Below, piece after piece: positions 27,225 through 35,058 of a stretch of DNA of 64,000 nucleotides. The translations under genes and the position numbers were made by a program. Source of the DNA: an uncultured Treponema sp. GTDB taxonomy: Bacteria; Spirochaetota; Spirochaetia; Treponematales; Treponemataceae. Position 1 is the first letter of the stretch, and each line of letters begins with the position of its first letter. The notes below the pieces were generated by a model, which was not told the origin of the DNA, searched no databases, and worked only from the letters and a program-made list of their open reading frames with translations. The stretch covers positions 159,352 to 223,351 of the forward strand of contig NZ_CAMHSK010000002.1 of the NCBI RefSeq assembly GCF_946187725.1, in the 5' to 3' direction.

Positions 27225-28712
27225 CTACAGGCTCCCATCCATTCCAATCAAAGGAAGAATTCGCTCCAGCCCCATTCCGCGAGAACCTTTCAGCAGAATA
27301 AGATCGCCGTTTTCAGCGAAGTCCAAAATTTCTCTGGCGGTGTCAGAAATTGCCGCCTCATCTTTATTTCCGATGTAAAGAATCCGTACCGAGGAAATCT
27401 TTTCGTCAACCAGAGATGATTTTTTCTCAGCGATTTTAATCGCACTTTCAAACGCAGAATTCATCTCAAATCCGAAGAAAATAATCATATCCGCATCAGC
27501 AAAAACTGCCTTTTCACCGATTCTTGAATGTTCTTCTTCTGATTTTTCACCGAGTTCCAGCATATCGCCGAGAACATAGATTTTTTTGCCCTCGATTTTA
27601 GTGTCAGCGCACAAATCAAGTGCCTTTTCCATTGAGTCAGGATTTGCATTGTAGCAGTCTTCAAGAACAGTGAATCTGCCCTTTCTGATTGTAGAACGGC
27701 CACCGAGAGGCTTCAAGCTTTCAATTCCGGCCTTAATCTGTTCAGCCGTACAGCCGAGTTCTTTTGCAAGTGCGATGGCTCCCAACGCGTTCAAAAAATT
27801 ATATTTACCAGGAAGAGAAAGTCTCATAAGAAGACCGTCAACAGAGAAGACAGTTCCCGCAAGTCCTTCATCGACAACAAGTTTTACGCTCTCATCACAA
27901 TCGATTCCGTATTTGACAACCTTGCCCTTTACGCCTTTTTCAAGGAAAGAAGCAAAATCATCTGTCTTAGGAATGAATGCTGAGCCAAATGAGTCTATAT
28001 AATTAAAGATTTTTTTCTTTTCGTTTGCGATGTTCTGCCTGCTTCCAAGGATTCCAATGTGAGCAGTTCCGATATTAGTGATAATCGCGTAATTCGGCTT
28101 GAAAACTTCCGCAATCTCGCCGATTTCATTCACGCGGTTCATTCCCATTTCAAAAAGCCCAAGCTCATGCTCAGAACGGATATTGAAGACAGAAAGAGGA
28201 AGGCCGGTTTCAGAATTGAAGTTGCCTTTTGTAGCAATCACAGAAAATTTCTGGCGAAGAATAGATGAGGCAATTTCCTTCGTCGTGGTTTTGCCGCTTG
28301 ATCCAGTCACAGCACAGCGAATCAGACGGGGAAACTTGCGCACATAACATTCAGCTGCCTTCTGCAAGGCACGCATCGTATTCTCCACCAGAATAAAGGC
28401 TACATTTTTGTTATTTTCGGCCTGTTTCTTCAGGTCTTCAAGGAGATTTTTTGAAGTTTTTTTGGAAACAAAAACGGCAGACGCGCCTTTTTCAAGTGCC
28501 TGTGGAACATAGAGATGCCCATCCTGATTTTCACCGATAAGGGGAACAAAGAGAGATTTTTCCACGACCAACCGGCTGTCAGTTTGCACGCTCGTGAAGC
28601 AAAAGTTCTCAGAAGGGAAATCCCCGTTCAAAAGAACTCCTCCCACCGCTTCAAGAGTTTCTGACAATTTCAAGAGACTTTCTATATTTTCGACACTTTT
28701 TGCGTCTGTCAT
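27225..28712 (-). CDS. murF: UDP-MurNAc-tripeptide--D-Ala-D-Ala ligase MurF
   Basis: 495 residues. Mur ligase layout: N-terminal UDP-binding domain (about 1-125), ATP-binding central domain with P-loop VTGSSGKTTTKE at 135-146, C-terminal domain with VLEDCYNANPDSM and VLGDMLELG near 340-390. It adds D-Ala-D-Ala to the peptidoglycan precursor in the cytoplasm. murF is the only Mur synthetase gene in this dcw cluster. Confidence 0.95.
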   Translation of the reverse strand: MTDAKSVENIESLLKLSETLEAVGGVLLNGDFPSENFCFTSVQTDSRLVVEKSLFVPLIGENQDGHLYVPQALEKGASAVFVSKKTSKNLLEDLKKQAENNKNVAFILVENTMRALQKAAECYVRKFPRLIRCAVTGSSGKTTTKEIASSILRQKFSVIATKGNFNSETGLPLSVFNIRSEHELGLFEMGMNRVNEIGEIAEVFKPNYAIITNIGTAHIGILGSRQNIANEKKKIFNYIDSFGSAFIPKTDDFASFLEKGVKGKVVKYGIDCDESVKLVVDEGLAGTVFSVDGLLMRLSLPGKYNFLNALGAIALAKELGCTAEQIKAGIESLKPLGGRSTIRKGRFTVLEDCYNANPDSMEKALDLCADTKIEGKKIYVLGDMLELGEKSEEEHSRIGEKAVFADADMIIFFGFEMNSAFESAIKIAEKKSSLVDEKISSVRILYIGNKDEAAISDTAREILDFAENGDLILLKGSRGMGLERILPLIGMDGSL

Positions 28713-28724
28713 TTTTCTTTCCTT

Positions 28725-29012
28725 TTATTTAATTTCAACTCGGACTATATCCTCGCTTTTCGCCTTGTGCATGCCAAGTTCCTCTTCAGCGATTTTTTCG
28801 ATGCGGTCGGAACTGGACAAAAGGCTTATATCAGAAATCAACTTTCGGTTCTGTTCAACTACTTCGACCTGCTTTGCCTCAAGCTTCGCAAGTTCGTTTT
28901 TCAGTCTGGCATATCGGTGAGCCTGAAAAGCATCAAAAGCAAGCAAAAGCGGAATCAAAACAACCGATGAATATGCCACGAACCTCAGTTTTGTTTCATG
29001 TTTTATTTTCAT
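28725..29012 (-). CDS. ftsL: FtsL/DivIC-like septum protein
   Basis: 95 residues: short basic N-terminus, one membrane segment (about 10-29), then a heptad coiled coil (about 32-65) with a conserved end SDRIEKIAEEELGMHKAKSEDIV. This is the size and pattern of FtsL/DivIC bitopic proteins that bind FtsQ. Placement between rsmH and murF is the usual place of ftsL. Sequence similarity in this family is weak, so the name rests mainly on context. Confidence 0.8.
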   Translation of the reverse strand: MKIKHETKLRFVAYSSVVLIPLLLAFDAFQAHRYARLKNELAKLEAKQVEVVEQNRKLISDISLLSSSDRIEKIAEEELGMHKAKSEDIVRVEIK

Positions 29013-29041
29013 AATAAAATCTCCTCCATCATGCGTATGCT

Positions 29042-30034
29042 TTACATCGCCGACTCTTCTACCAAAAGGCGATGTCGTTCCGTTGCATCATGCAGTTTTC
29101 GCACGACACGGAGTTTTGCACTACGACTCGGTGAATTTGACTTCACCTCTTCTCCGCTTGGTTCAACAGGCTTCCTTGTCAAAATTTCAGCACAAGGCGT
29201 TCCGCCGCAAGTACATTTAGCCTGCTCAGGCGGACACACGCACTGTTTTCCAAGATTTCGGAAATAATTCTTCACGATACGGTCTTCCAGAGAATGGAAG
29301 GTTATGACCCCCATTTTTCCACCGACAGCAAGAACATTAAACGCATCATGCAAAGCCTCTGGGAGCCGTCTCAATTCAGAATTCACTGCAATACGCAAAG
29401 CCTGAAAAGTTCTGGTCGCAGGATGAATGTTCCCGTGCTTATAATTTGACGGAACAGCATTAAAAATAATGTCCGCAAGCTGCCTTGACGATTCGATTTT
29501 ACCGCCATTTCGAGCCTCAACAATTGCGCGGGCAATACGGCGGCTCATCTTTTCATCACTGTAAAGGTAAATCATGTTGGCAAGCTCTTCTTCCCGCCAG
29601 GTATTTACGATATCAGCGGCACTCTCTCCTTCCTCAAAATTCAACCTCATATCAAGAGGCTCATCATAACGAAAAGAAAATCCACGGCCGCTCTTTTCAT
29701 AGTGATAAACACTGATTCCAAGATCAAAAAGGATAAGATTCGGCCTTTCTTTATCTGCCGGATAGTTTGCGTAAAAATCATTGAACCATCCGTTGTAAAA
29801 ATCCATGCGGTCGCCATAAACAGAAAGTCGTTCACGAGCACGCGCCTGAATCGTTTTATCGCGGTCAAGACCAAGAATATGAAGGGATGGAAATTTAGAC
29901 AAAAATGCGTTTGAATGGCCGCCTTCACCGAGAGTTGAGTCAATCATAAAAGCATTTTTTTCAAAAGGTTCTGCGACAGGGCTAAGATAAGACAAGCACT
30001 CTTCAAGCAAAACCGGAGTATGAACGATTTCCAC
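29042..30034 (-). CDS. rsmH: 16S rRNA (cytosine-1402 N4)-methyltransferase RsmH
   Basis: 330 residues. N-terminus HTPVLLEECLSYL; SAM-binding DSTLGEGGHS (about 32-41), GLDRD, FDLGISVYHYEKSGRGFSF (about 102-120), helical insert, then GVITFHSLEDRIVKNYF (about 240-256). A Cys-rich stretch (CVCPPEQAKCTCGG, about 263-276) is inserted near the end, common in this family. Second gene of the dcw cluster. Confidence 0.96.
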   Translation of the reverse strand: MEIVHTPVLLEECLSYLSPVAEPFEKNAFMIDSTLGEGGHSNAFLSKFPSLHILGLDRDKTIQARARERLSVYGDRMDFYNGWFNDFYANYPADKERPNLILFDLGISVYHYEKSGRGFSFRYDEPLDMRLNFEEGESAADIVNTWREEELANMIYLYSDEKMSRRIARAIVEARNGGKIESSRQLADIIFNAVPSNYKHGNIHPATRTFQALRIAVNSELRRLPEALHDAFNVLAVGGKMGVITFHSLEDRIVKNYFRNLGKQCVCPPEQAKCTCGGTPCAEILTRKPVEPSGEEVKSNSPSRSAKLRVVRKLHDATERHRLLVEESAM

Positions 30035-30065
30035 CTTTTTGTATCCCGTTTTTTTTATTTTTTTT

Positions 30066-30134
30066 GACGCTGATGAACACAGATGCGCGCAGATTATGAA
30101 ATCAAATCAGCGTTTATCCGCGAAAATCCGCGTC
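30066..30134. repeat. Dispersed imperfect palindrome, copy 1
   Basis: About 69 bases between rsmH and mraZ, beginning GACGCTGATGAACACAGATG and ending AATCCGCGTC. The halves are imperfect inverted copies of a GACGC(T/G)GAT...CAGAT pattern. A second copy is at 61254-61320 and a partial one near 30749-30774. Similar ATCTGTGTTCATC-type elements are common non-coding repeats in several bacterial phyla (recalled). Confidence 0.8.
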
Positions 30135-30143
30135 TTATTTTTA

Positions 30144-30599
30144 TTAGAAACTTATGCTGCTCAAAGCCTCAGCTGCTTCCTCAAGTGAATCTGCGTTTGC
30201 TCCGAGGTAATCGCTATAGGCCTGTGAGTCCCAAAGCTCCATGTATTTGTTGATTCCGAGGATTACACAATCCTTAGAAAGATGAGCGTACTCGCGTAAG
30301 CTCTGCGGGATAGAAAGGCGTCCGGACTTATCAAGCTCTACTTCCTGAGCAGGAGCTATAAAGTGACGGAGAACAATGCGGTCTTTTTGATTGAAAGGAG
30401 AGGCTGTCTCCATAATCTTTGACGAAATGTTTTTCCATTCATCGAGAGTATAAAGCCATAAACAGTGGTCGAAAGCCTGTGTAACGATGAGAACGCACTT
30501 GTCTGAATCAGCAAACAATTCGTTTCGCAACCGTGTCGGAAAAAGGATTCTGCCCTTTTCATCCAGCGTGTTGCGGTACTCACCAGTTAACAGCTCCAT
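30144..30599 (-). CDS. mraZ: Transcriptional regulator MraZ
   Basis: 151 residues from ATG 30599 (MELLTGEYRNTLDEKGR); a TTG at 30626 would add 9 residues from within the operator. Two AbrB-like SpoVT motifs are visible: NTLDEKGRILFPTRLRNEL (about 10-28) and VELDKSGRLSIPQSLREYA (about 86-104). MraZ forms a ring that binds repeated TGGG boxes ahead of its own operon and represses dcw genes. No normal Shine-Dalgarno is present; the boxes occupy that space. Confidence 0.93.
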   Translation of the reverse strand: MELLTGEYRNTLDEKGRILFPTRLRNELFADSDKCVLIVTQAFDHCLWLYTLDEWKNISSKIMETASPFNQKDRIVLRHFIAPAQEVELDKSGRLSIPQSLREYAHLSKDCVILGINKYMELWDSQAYSDYLGANADSLEEAAEALSSISF

Positions 30600-30600
30600 A

Positions 30601-30634
30601 CCACTATTTACCACTTTACCCCACAATTTCCCAC
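30601..30634 (-). promoter_or_regulatory. Putative MraZ operator: four GTGG boxes phased by 10 bp
   Basis: On the minus strand GTGG occurs at 30634-30631, 30624-30621, 30614-30611 and 30604-30601, exactly ten bases apart. MraZ is known to bind such 10-bp-spaced (G)TGGG repeats. The last box ends two bases before the mraZ ATG, so bound MraZ could block both transcription elongation and ribosome access. Confidence 0.88.
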
Positions 30635-30643
30635 TTGAATACC

Positions 30644-30672
30644 ATTTTATCCGTCAAAAACCCTAAAGTCAA
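30644..30672 (-). promoter_or_regulatory. Sigma70 promoter of the mraZ-dcw operon
   Basis: Minus strand: TTGACT (30672-30667), 17-base spacer, TAAAAT (30649-30644). The predicted start site falls immediately before the first MraZ box. Confidence 0.8.
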
Positions 30673-30743
30673 CCGAAAAAGTGCCGATAACAAGGGATTT
30701 TTAAAAAAATTTTTTCGCTGAATTCAGACTGATTTCTGCACTT

Positions 30744-30775
30744 TATAATCCGTGAAATCTGTGTTAATCTATTTC
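30744..30775 (+). promoter_or_regulatory. Possible promoter of the neuB-like gene, within a repeat fragment
   Basis: TATAAT at 30744-30749 precedes the start codon at 30792 by 42 bases. It is followed by CCGTGAAATCTGTGTTAATC, which matches one arm of the dispersed ATCTGTGTT-type repeat family. No clear -35 was found, so this is a weak call. TGGAGAAG upstream of the ATG is the ribosome site. Confidence 0.35.
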
Positions 30776-30791
30776 AGCACATGGAGAAGTC

Positions 30792-31889
30792 ATGAAAATC
30801 ATAGCGGAAATAGGAACATCGCATGGCGGTGATTTGGAAAAGGCAAAAAAACTGATTGATTGCGCAATCGAAAGCGGCGCCGATTATGTAAAATTTCAGT
30901 GGGTTTATGCAGATGAAATCCTTCATCCAGAGACAGGCTTCGTAAATCTTCCCACAGGAAAAATCCCGCTTTATGAAAGATTCAAGGAACTTGAAGTCGA
31001 GCCAAGCTTTTTTGAGGAATGTTTGCGCTACACTCACGAAAAAGGCGCGAAATTCACCTGCTCACCGTTCGGGCTTCGCTCTCTGGAAGAACTGCTTGCA
31101 ATCAAGCCGGATGCGATAAAGATTGCCTCTCCAGAGCTGAATCACATTCCTTTGCTGAAAAAACTTGCCGAGTACCGAAAAACACACGACATCCCCGTAA
31201 TCCTTTCATCGGGAGTCTCAAAGCTTTCAGACATTGAAGAAGCTCTTTCGATTCTTGGGCGGGAGAATATCACCCTGCTTCACTGCATCACAAGCTACCC
31301 TGCCCCGGAAGAAGAATACAACTTAAACCTGATTCCAAACCTTGCGGCGATTTTCGGAGTTCCGTGCGGTGTAAGCGACCACTCGCTTGACCCGGTTCTT
31401 GTTCCTTCAATTGCGGCAGCAGTCGGCGGAACAATGATTGAAAAGCACATCACCCTCTCAAAAGAAACAGACGGCCTTGACGACCCGGTAGCCCTAACAG
31501 GCGAGCAATTTGCCCTAATGAGCCATTGCGTCCACCAGTGCGAGGCAGCATTCCGTCAGTACGGCGAGAATGCAAAGCCTTACATTTTGAATCAGCTTAC
31601 CGAAGAATACGGCGAGCGGGTCCAGAAAATTTTAGGCAGCGGAATCAAAAAACTAGCCCCAGCCGAAGAAGCAAATTACGGCAGGACAAACCGAAGCCTG
31701 CATTTTATGCGCACGATGAAAGCCGGAGAGCGCATTAATATAGAAGATATTGGTGTTCTCCGTACAGAAAAAGTGCTTTCAGTGGGCATACATCCGCGGT
31801 ATCTGGAGGATGTCGTGGGGGCGGTGCTCACACGGGATGTGAGGAATGGGGAGGGGGTGTGCTGGGAATGCTTGATGCAGAAGGCATAA
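30792..31889 (+). CDS. N-acetylneuraminate synthase family protein (NeuB/SpsE)
   Basis: 365 residues. TIM-barrel of NeuB-type synthases: IIAEIGTSHGGD (3-14), ADYVKFQW, SPFGLRSLE, KIASPELNH, LHCITSYPAPEEEYNL (about 163-178), GVSDHS, EKHITL (about 217-222). The last about 60 residues form a SAF (antifreeze-like) domain (NRSLHFMRTMKAGERI). The family condenses phosphoenolpyruvate with an amino sugar to make sialic, legionaminic or pseudaminic acid. No other nonulosonate genes are nearby, so the product is unknown; it could modify flagella or surface glycans. Divergent from mraZ. Confidence 0.88.
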   Translation: MKIIAEIGTSHGGDLEKAKKLIDCAIESGADYVKFQWVYADEILHPETGFVNLPTGKIPLYERFKELEVEPSFFEECLRYTHEKGAKFTCSPFGLRSLEELLAIKPDAIKIASPELNHIPLLKKLAEYRKTHDIPVILSSGVSKLSDIEEALSILGRENITLLHCITSYPAPEEEYNLNLIPNLAAIFGVPCGVSDHSLDPVLVPSIAAAVGGTMIEKHITLSKETDGLDDPVALTGEQFALMSHCVHQCEAAFRQYGENAKPYILNQLTEEYGERVQKILGSGIKKLAPAEEANYGRTNRSLHFMRTMKAGERINIEDIGVLRTEKVLSVGIHPRYLEDVVGAVLTRDVRNGEGVCWECLMQKA

Positions 31890-32150
31890 TTGCCTAACTA
31901 AACTACTAGATTTTACGCTTCTTTTTTTTTGTTATCATTAAGTCATAAGCGCTTATAAAAAACTACAAAAAAAGGAAGGTAAATTATGGCAGTACCATTT
32001 GTTTCAAGAAAGCGATTTTATCCCGAATTTGCAGGATTTTAAGCCGAAATTTCACGATTTTTTGAGATTTCATCTTGATGAAACTGAAGGAGCGATTTGA
32101 TAGAGTTGTGGAAATTTTCTGAAAACTGAAAAACATTGATTCTGATTTTT
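31890..32150. other. Intergenic region with palindromes and a mini-ORF
   Basis: About 260 bases between the neuB-like gene and the pseudogene. It contains a T10 tract, a perfect palindrome ATAAGCGCTTAT at 31945-31956, a mini-ORF at 31986-32042, and an inverted repeat TTTCATC-TT-GATGAAA at 32068-32083. No longer gene was recognised. The region marks the start of the accessory segment. Confidence 0.6.
31986..32042 (+). CDS. Possible 18-residue mini-ORF or gene remnant
   Basis: ATG at 31986 follows AAGGAAGG by five bases and opens MAVPFVSRKRFYPEFAGF, then TAA. The first four residues recall ribosomal protein L32, but the rest does not and no cysteines follow. It may be a remnant, a small peptide or chance. 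Confidence 0.25.
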   Translation: MAVPFVSRKRFYPEFAGF

Positions 32151-32743
32151 TCAAATCTCCCCGGCATCTTTTAATCGTTTTACGGCGCGAAGAATGGCTT
32201 CTTGTGCGGCTTCTCGTCTTTTTTCAGAAAGGCCTTCCATGGCATCGATTTCTCGTCTCAGGTGCCGAAAGGAAAAATACAAGCTGTGTACTGTTAACGT
32301 ATTCGACAATGCAGGAACAGCCAACAGCAAGAATCTCGTGACAAAGTTTCGTCACCTTGCTTCCGCCTGAGCTTGCCACAAGATGCTTCATGTACGCGTA
32401 CTGTTCATCGTAATCTCCATCAACGACCGCACGAAGAAAATCGAGGGCTAAATAAGTGTCACGCTTGTCAAAACGAAAAACGAAATCATCCAAATCTTCT
32501 TCGAGCGCGCTGAAGATTTTTTCTTTCAGCTCATCGCTGGCGATTTTGAGTGCGATTGCCATATCTTCCTGATGAACTTCACGCAGGATTTTCTGTACGC
32601 TACGATCATCAAAAAGAAGGGTATCCTCAAAACTCAGGAATGCATTATGGAATTCAAGGTTCAGCTTGGTGTGATTTCCGAGTTCAGAAAGTTTCTGCTC
32701 GATTTTATCACGGCCTTCCGTTTCGCTCGTCAAATTTCACCAT
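32151..32743 (-). pseudogene. FliG C-terminal-domain-like gene, frameshifted
   Basis: The central open frame (32733-32224) contains FEDTLLFDDRSVQKILREV and KEKIFSALEEDL, clearly matching the motor-switch protein FliG encoded at 55474-56529 (FEDIVMLDDRAIQKVLREV). The expected last helix, MEGLSEKRREAAQEAILRAV then KRLKDAGEI, is found in a different frame ending at 32151 and matches FliG's KIVSTIRRLEDAGEI. At the 5' end an ATG at 32743 with AGGGGG upstream is in a third frame and stops after 11 codons. Two single-base insertions would join all three. A segment of about 60 residues between the two FliG-like parts has no FliG counterpart. Probably a decayed orphan FliG-C protein. Confidence 0.7.
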
Positions 32744-32820
32744 AATCTGCCCCCTTGCTTTGGTATGATTTGATTATGGCACGGGGGTGTATCATTTAGT
32801 GAGATTTACGAATAATTTTG

Positions 32821-34155
32821 TTACAAAAACATTGCCATGTAGTACGGAATTGTTATTCTGTTTTCTGCGATGCCGACATTGTTTTCAGAGAGTTTATAGC
32901 AAAGATTTACTTCGTACTGCGGATTTTTCAGCACGGTGTTTGCGGATTTCGTGTTTCCAGTCGTTGCTTTTACTTCAATCAGCGAAATCTTCCCCTGAAC
33001 TTTTGAGACGAAATCAATTTCAAGTCCTGTGTCCTTGTGGAAATAATACAGTTTTCGGTCTTGCTTTGAAAAACAGTCGGCTATGATGTTCTCAAAAATC
33101 GCGCCCTTGTAGAATCCCAAGTCACCGGAAAGTATTTTTGCTGCACTGTCACGGTCAAGCATAGAAACAAAAAGACCTGAATCCTGCATATAAATCTTGA
33201 ACACATTGTCTATCTTATTTCCTTCAAGCGGGTCAGAAATGGCACTGAGGTTGTGGCAGAGATTGATTACACCGAAATCACAAAGCCACTGGATTGCAGG
33301 AAGATATTTTTCGGCACGGCCTTTCTTTTCTAGCGCAGAGAATACGAATTTTTTGTTCTCTTTCGCAAGCTGGGCTGGAATTGAATCAAAGACACGGTTT
33401 ATCCTGCCGAGCAGAGAAAGGTCAACTTCTTCCTCCTCGTTTTCATCAAGATGCTTTCCGAAATCATCTTTGTATTCTTCAAGAATATCATGCTGTTCCT
33501 GCCAGACAACATTCATATCATTCGTGGAAATAAAACGGTCAACAATATACGGAAGTCCGCCCACACAGATATATTCCTTGAAATAACGGAGCATCGCTTT
33601 ATGGGTCGCCTCACTCACAGGGATTTTTTTCTCAAAGCATTCCCGAAGATACGCAATCACTTCTTCACTGATTCCCTTTGCCCACAAGAATTCCTCAAAA
33701 TCCATCGGCTTCATATACACAATACGCTCAAAACCAGTGGGAACGCCCTTGCTTTTTTTCTTGTTGTAGCCTTTTATGCCCAGAAGAGAGCCTGTAGCAA
33801 TCACATCAAACCGACCGTCCTCACAAAAAGGCTTGATGCTTGAGCGAGCATTCGCACATTCCTGAACTTCATCAAAAATTATGACAGTTTTGTTCGGTAC
33901 AAAATGAGAGCCGGGAAGAACTGCGGATAAATCGACTATGATTCTGTCTACATTCAAGTCAGAATCAAAGATTTTCTTTGCGCCTTCATTTTCTTTAAAG
34001 TTCACATAGACAACATTTTCATAGTTCTCTTTGGCAAATTCTCGCACGCTGTAAGTCTTGCCAATCTGCCGAAGCCCTTTTACAACAAGTGCCTTTTTCT
34101 TTCCGCTGGAATTTTTCCATGCTTCAAATTCGCTGACAATTTTTCTCTTGTACAT
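32821..34155 (-). CDS. AAA ATPase with C-terminal DUF4143
   Basis: 444 residues from ATG 34155 (GGGGG upstream); earlier in-frame codons add ten residues. Walker A KGLRQIGKTYS at 26-36, Walker B VIIFDEVQE at 91-99. The C-terminal DUF4143 part contains GLEIDFVSK and SLIEVKATTG near residues 385-410, the D...ExK pattern of a PD-(D/E)XK fold. This family is highly duplicated in treponemes and gut anaerobes; its function is unknown, with proposed roles in defence or mobile-element biology. A row of 33-bp repeats lies directly upstream. Confidence 0.88.
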   Translation of the reverse strand: MYKRKIVSEFEAWKNSSGKKKALVVKGLRQIGKTYSVREFAKENYENVVYVNFKENEGAKKIFDSDLNVDRIIVDLSAVLPGSHFVPNKTVIIFDEVQECANARSSIKPFCEDGRFDVIATGSLLGIKGYNKKKSKGVPTGFERIVYMKPMDFEEFLWAKGISEEVIAYLRECFEKKIPVSEATHKAMLRYFKEYICVGGLPYIVDRFISTNDMNVVWQEQHDILEEYKDDFGKHLDENEEEEVDLSLLGRINRVFDSIPAQLAKENKKFVFSALEKKGRAEKYLPAIQWLCDFGVINLCHNLSAISDPLEGNKIDNVFKIYMQDSGLFVSMLDRDSAAKILSGDLGFYKGAIFENIIADCFSKQDRKLYYFHKDTGLEIDFVSKVQGKISLIEVKATTGNTKSANTVLKNPQYEVNLCYKLSENNVGIAENRITIPYYMAMFL

Positions 34156-34180
34156 AAAAATCCCCCATAGAACGATGGCA

Positions 34181-34302
34181 TACACTTTTTCGACCGAGTT
34201 TTAGTGAATCAGATACACTTTTCCAAGTGAGTTTCTGTAAAAAGAGTACACTTTTTCCAGCGAGTTTTCAAGAATATTGTACACTTTTCCAAGGGAGTTT
34301 TT
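34181..34302 (-). repeat. Four direct repeats with exact 33-bp period
   Basis: TACACTTTT(T/C)C....GAGTTTT begins at 34181, 34214, 34247 and 34280 (plus-strand reading). About 22 bases are conserved and 11 vary in each unit. On the minus strand the units (AAAACTCNCTNGAAAAAGTGTA type) end 26 bases before the DUF4143 gene start. They do not form an open reading frame. They look like an operator array or iterons. Confidence 0.9.
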
Positions 34303-34390
34303 ATATTATTTCCACCAATGCCAGAAATCCGGAGGGATTGGATTGATAGGAAAATAATATCCGAGGACTATATCATTTAATGCGAGGGTG

Positions 34391-34930
34391 TTAAATTTTT
34401 CCCGCATACGCCTCGCAATACATCTGCAAACACTCTATCGAACTATTTGTTCCGCGGATTAACTCAGAAGCAATTTGGAGCGCATGTTTGTACGGATTGT
34501 CCTTTATCGTTTGGGTTTCTTTATCGGAATCATCTGGCAACTGAGCAAATTCAAGATTGTATGCACAGGGATGCTGGTGGCTAAACTTGCCGTCGCTTTC
34601 CAAAAATTCAACTCTTGTGCTTCCGGCATCTATCCAGTCCGAAAAATCCTTTGTTCGTTTATCAATTTCAAAAAAATCCTCATCATCCTTGCAGCTACAG
34701 AAAACGCAAATATGTTTTTCGTTTCCAATTTCATAAACAAGGTCGCCGCTTCTGAACGGAAAAGGAATCGTGACATAATCATTTTTGTACGATGGTTCTT
34801 CTTTCAATGAAAGATAGCGGTAGATTATTTGCCGATCGCGTTCACAGAACTGCCAGTTGATTTTTGTAAGATATTCACGGACTGCTTTTGAAGGAAATAG
34901 TCCGATAATCTGTTCGTTTGTAAGCTCCAT
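34391..34930 (-). CDS. Hypothetical protein, orphan of the accessory region
   Basis: 179 residues, ATG at 34930 with GGGAGG upstream and a nearby TATAGT -10. No family recognised. Mixed alpha/beta character, a segment ICVFCSCKDDEDFF in the middle, and no signal peptide or membrane segment. The pattern PFPFRSGDLVYEIGNEKHI resembles small cytoplasmic proteins often found in accessory or antidefence clusters, but I cannot assign it. Its layout is loosely like the protein at 35059-35445. Confidence 0.6.
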   Translation of the reverse strand: MELTNEQIIGLFPSKAVREYLTKINWQFCERDRQIIYRYLSLKEEPSYKNDYVTIPFPFRSGDLVYEIGNEKHICVFCSCKDDEDFFEIDKRTKDFSDWIDAGSTRVEFLESDGKFSHQHPCAYNLEFAQLPDDSDKETQTIKDNPYKHALQIASELIRGTNSSIECLQMYCEAYAGKI

Positions 34931-35058
34931 GATTTTCCTCCCTTTATACTATACCAAATTCCTCGATTTTTTCTATTATCTTCCTTTCACAGCAGCAATT
35001 TCTCCCGCCCCATGTTGTTCAGCTCCGTGCCTCAGCCGAGGGTGTCTTTTCTATTTTC

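Noticed and set aside
30066..30134. tRNA or terminator in the rsmH-mraZ gap
   Set aside because: No cloverleaf or T-run; the sequence matches the dispersed palindrome at 61254-61320.
31986..32042. Ribosomal protein L32 gene
   Set aside because: Only MAVP matches; no zinc cysteines or basic body follow.
34181..34302. CRISPR array
   Set aside because: Repeats are about 22 bases but the variable parts are only about 11 bases, repeats diverge from each other, and no cas genes are present.
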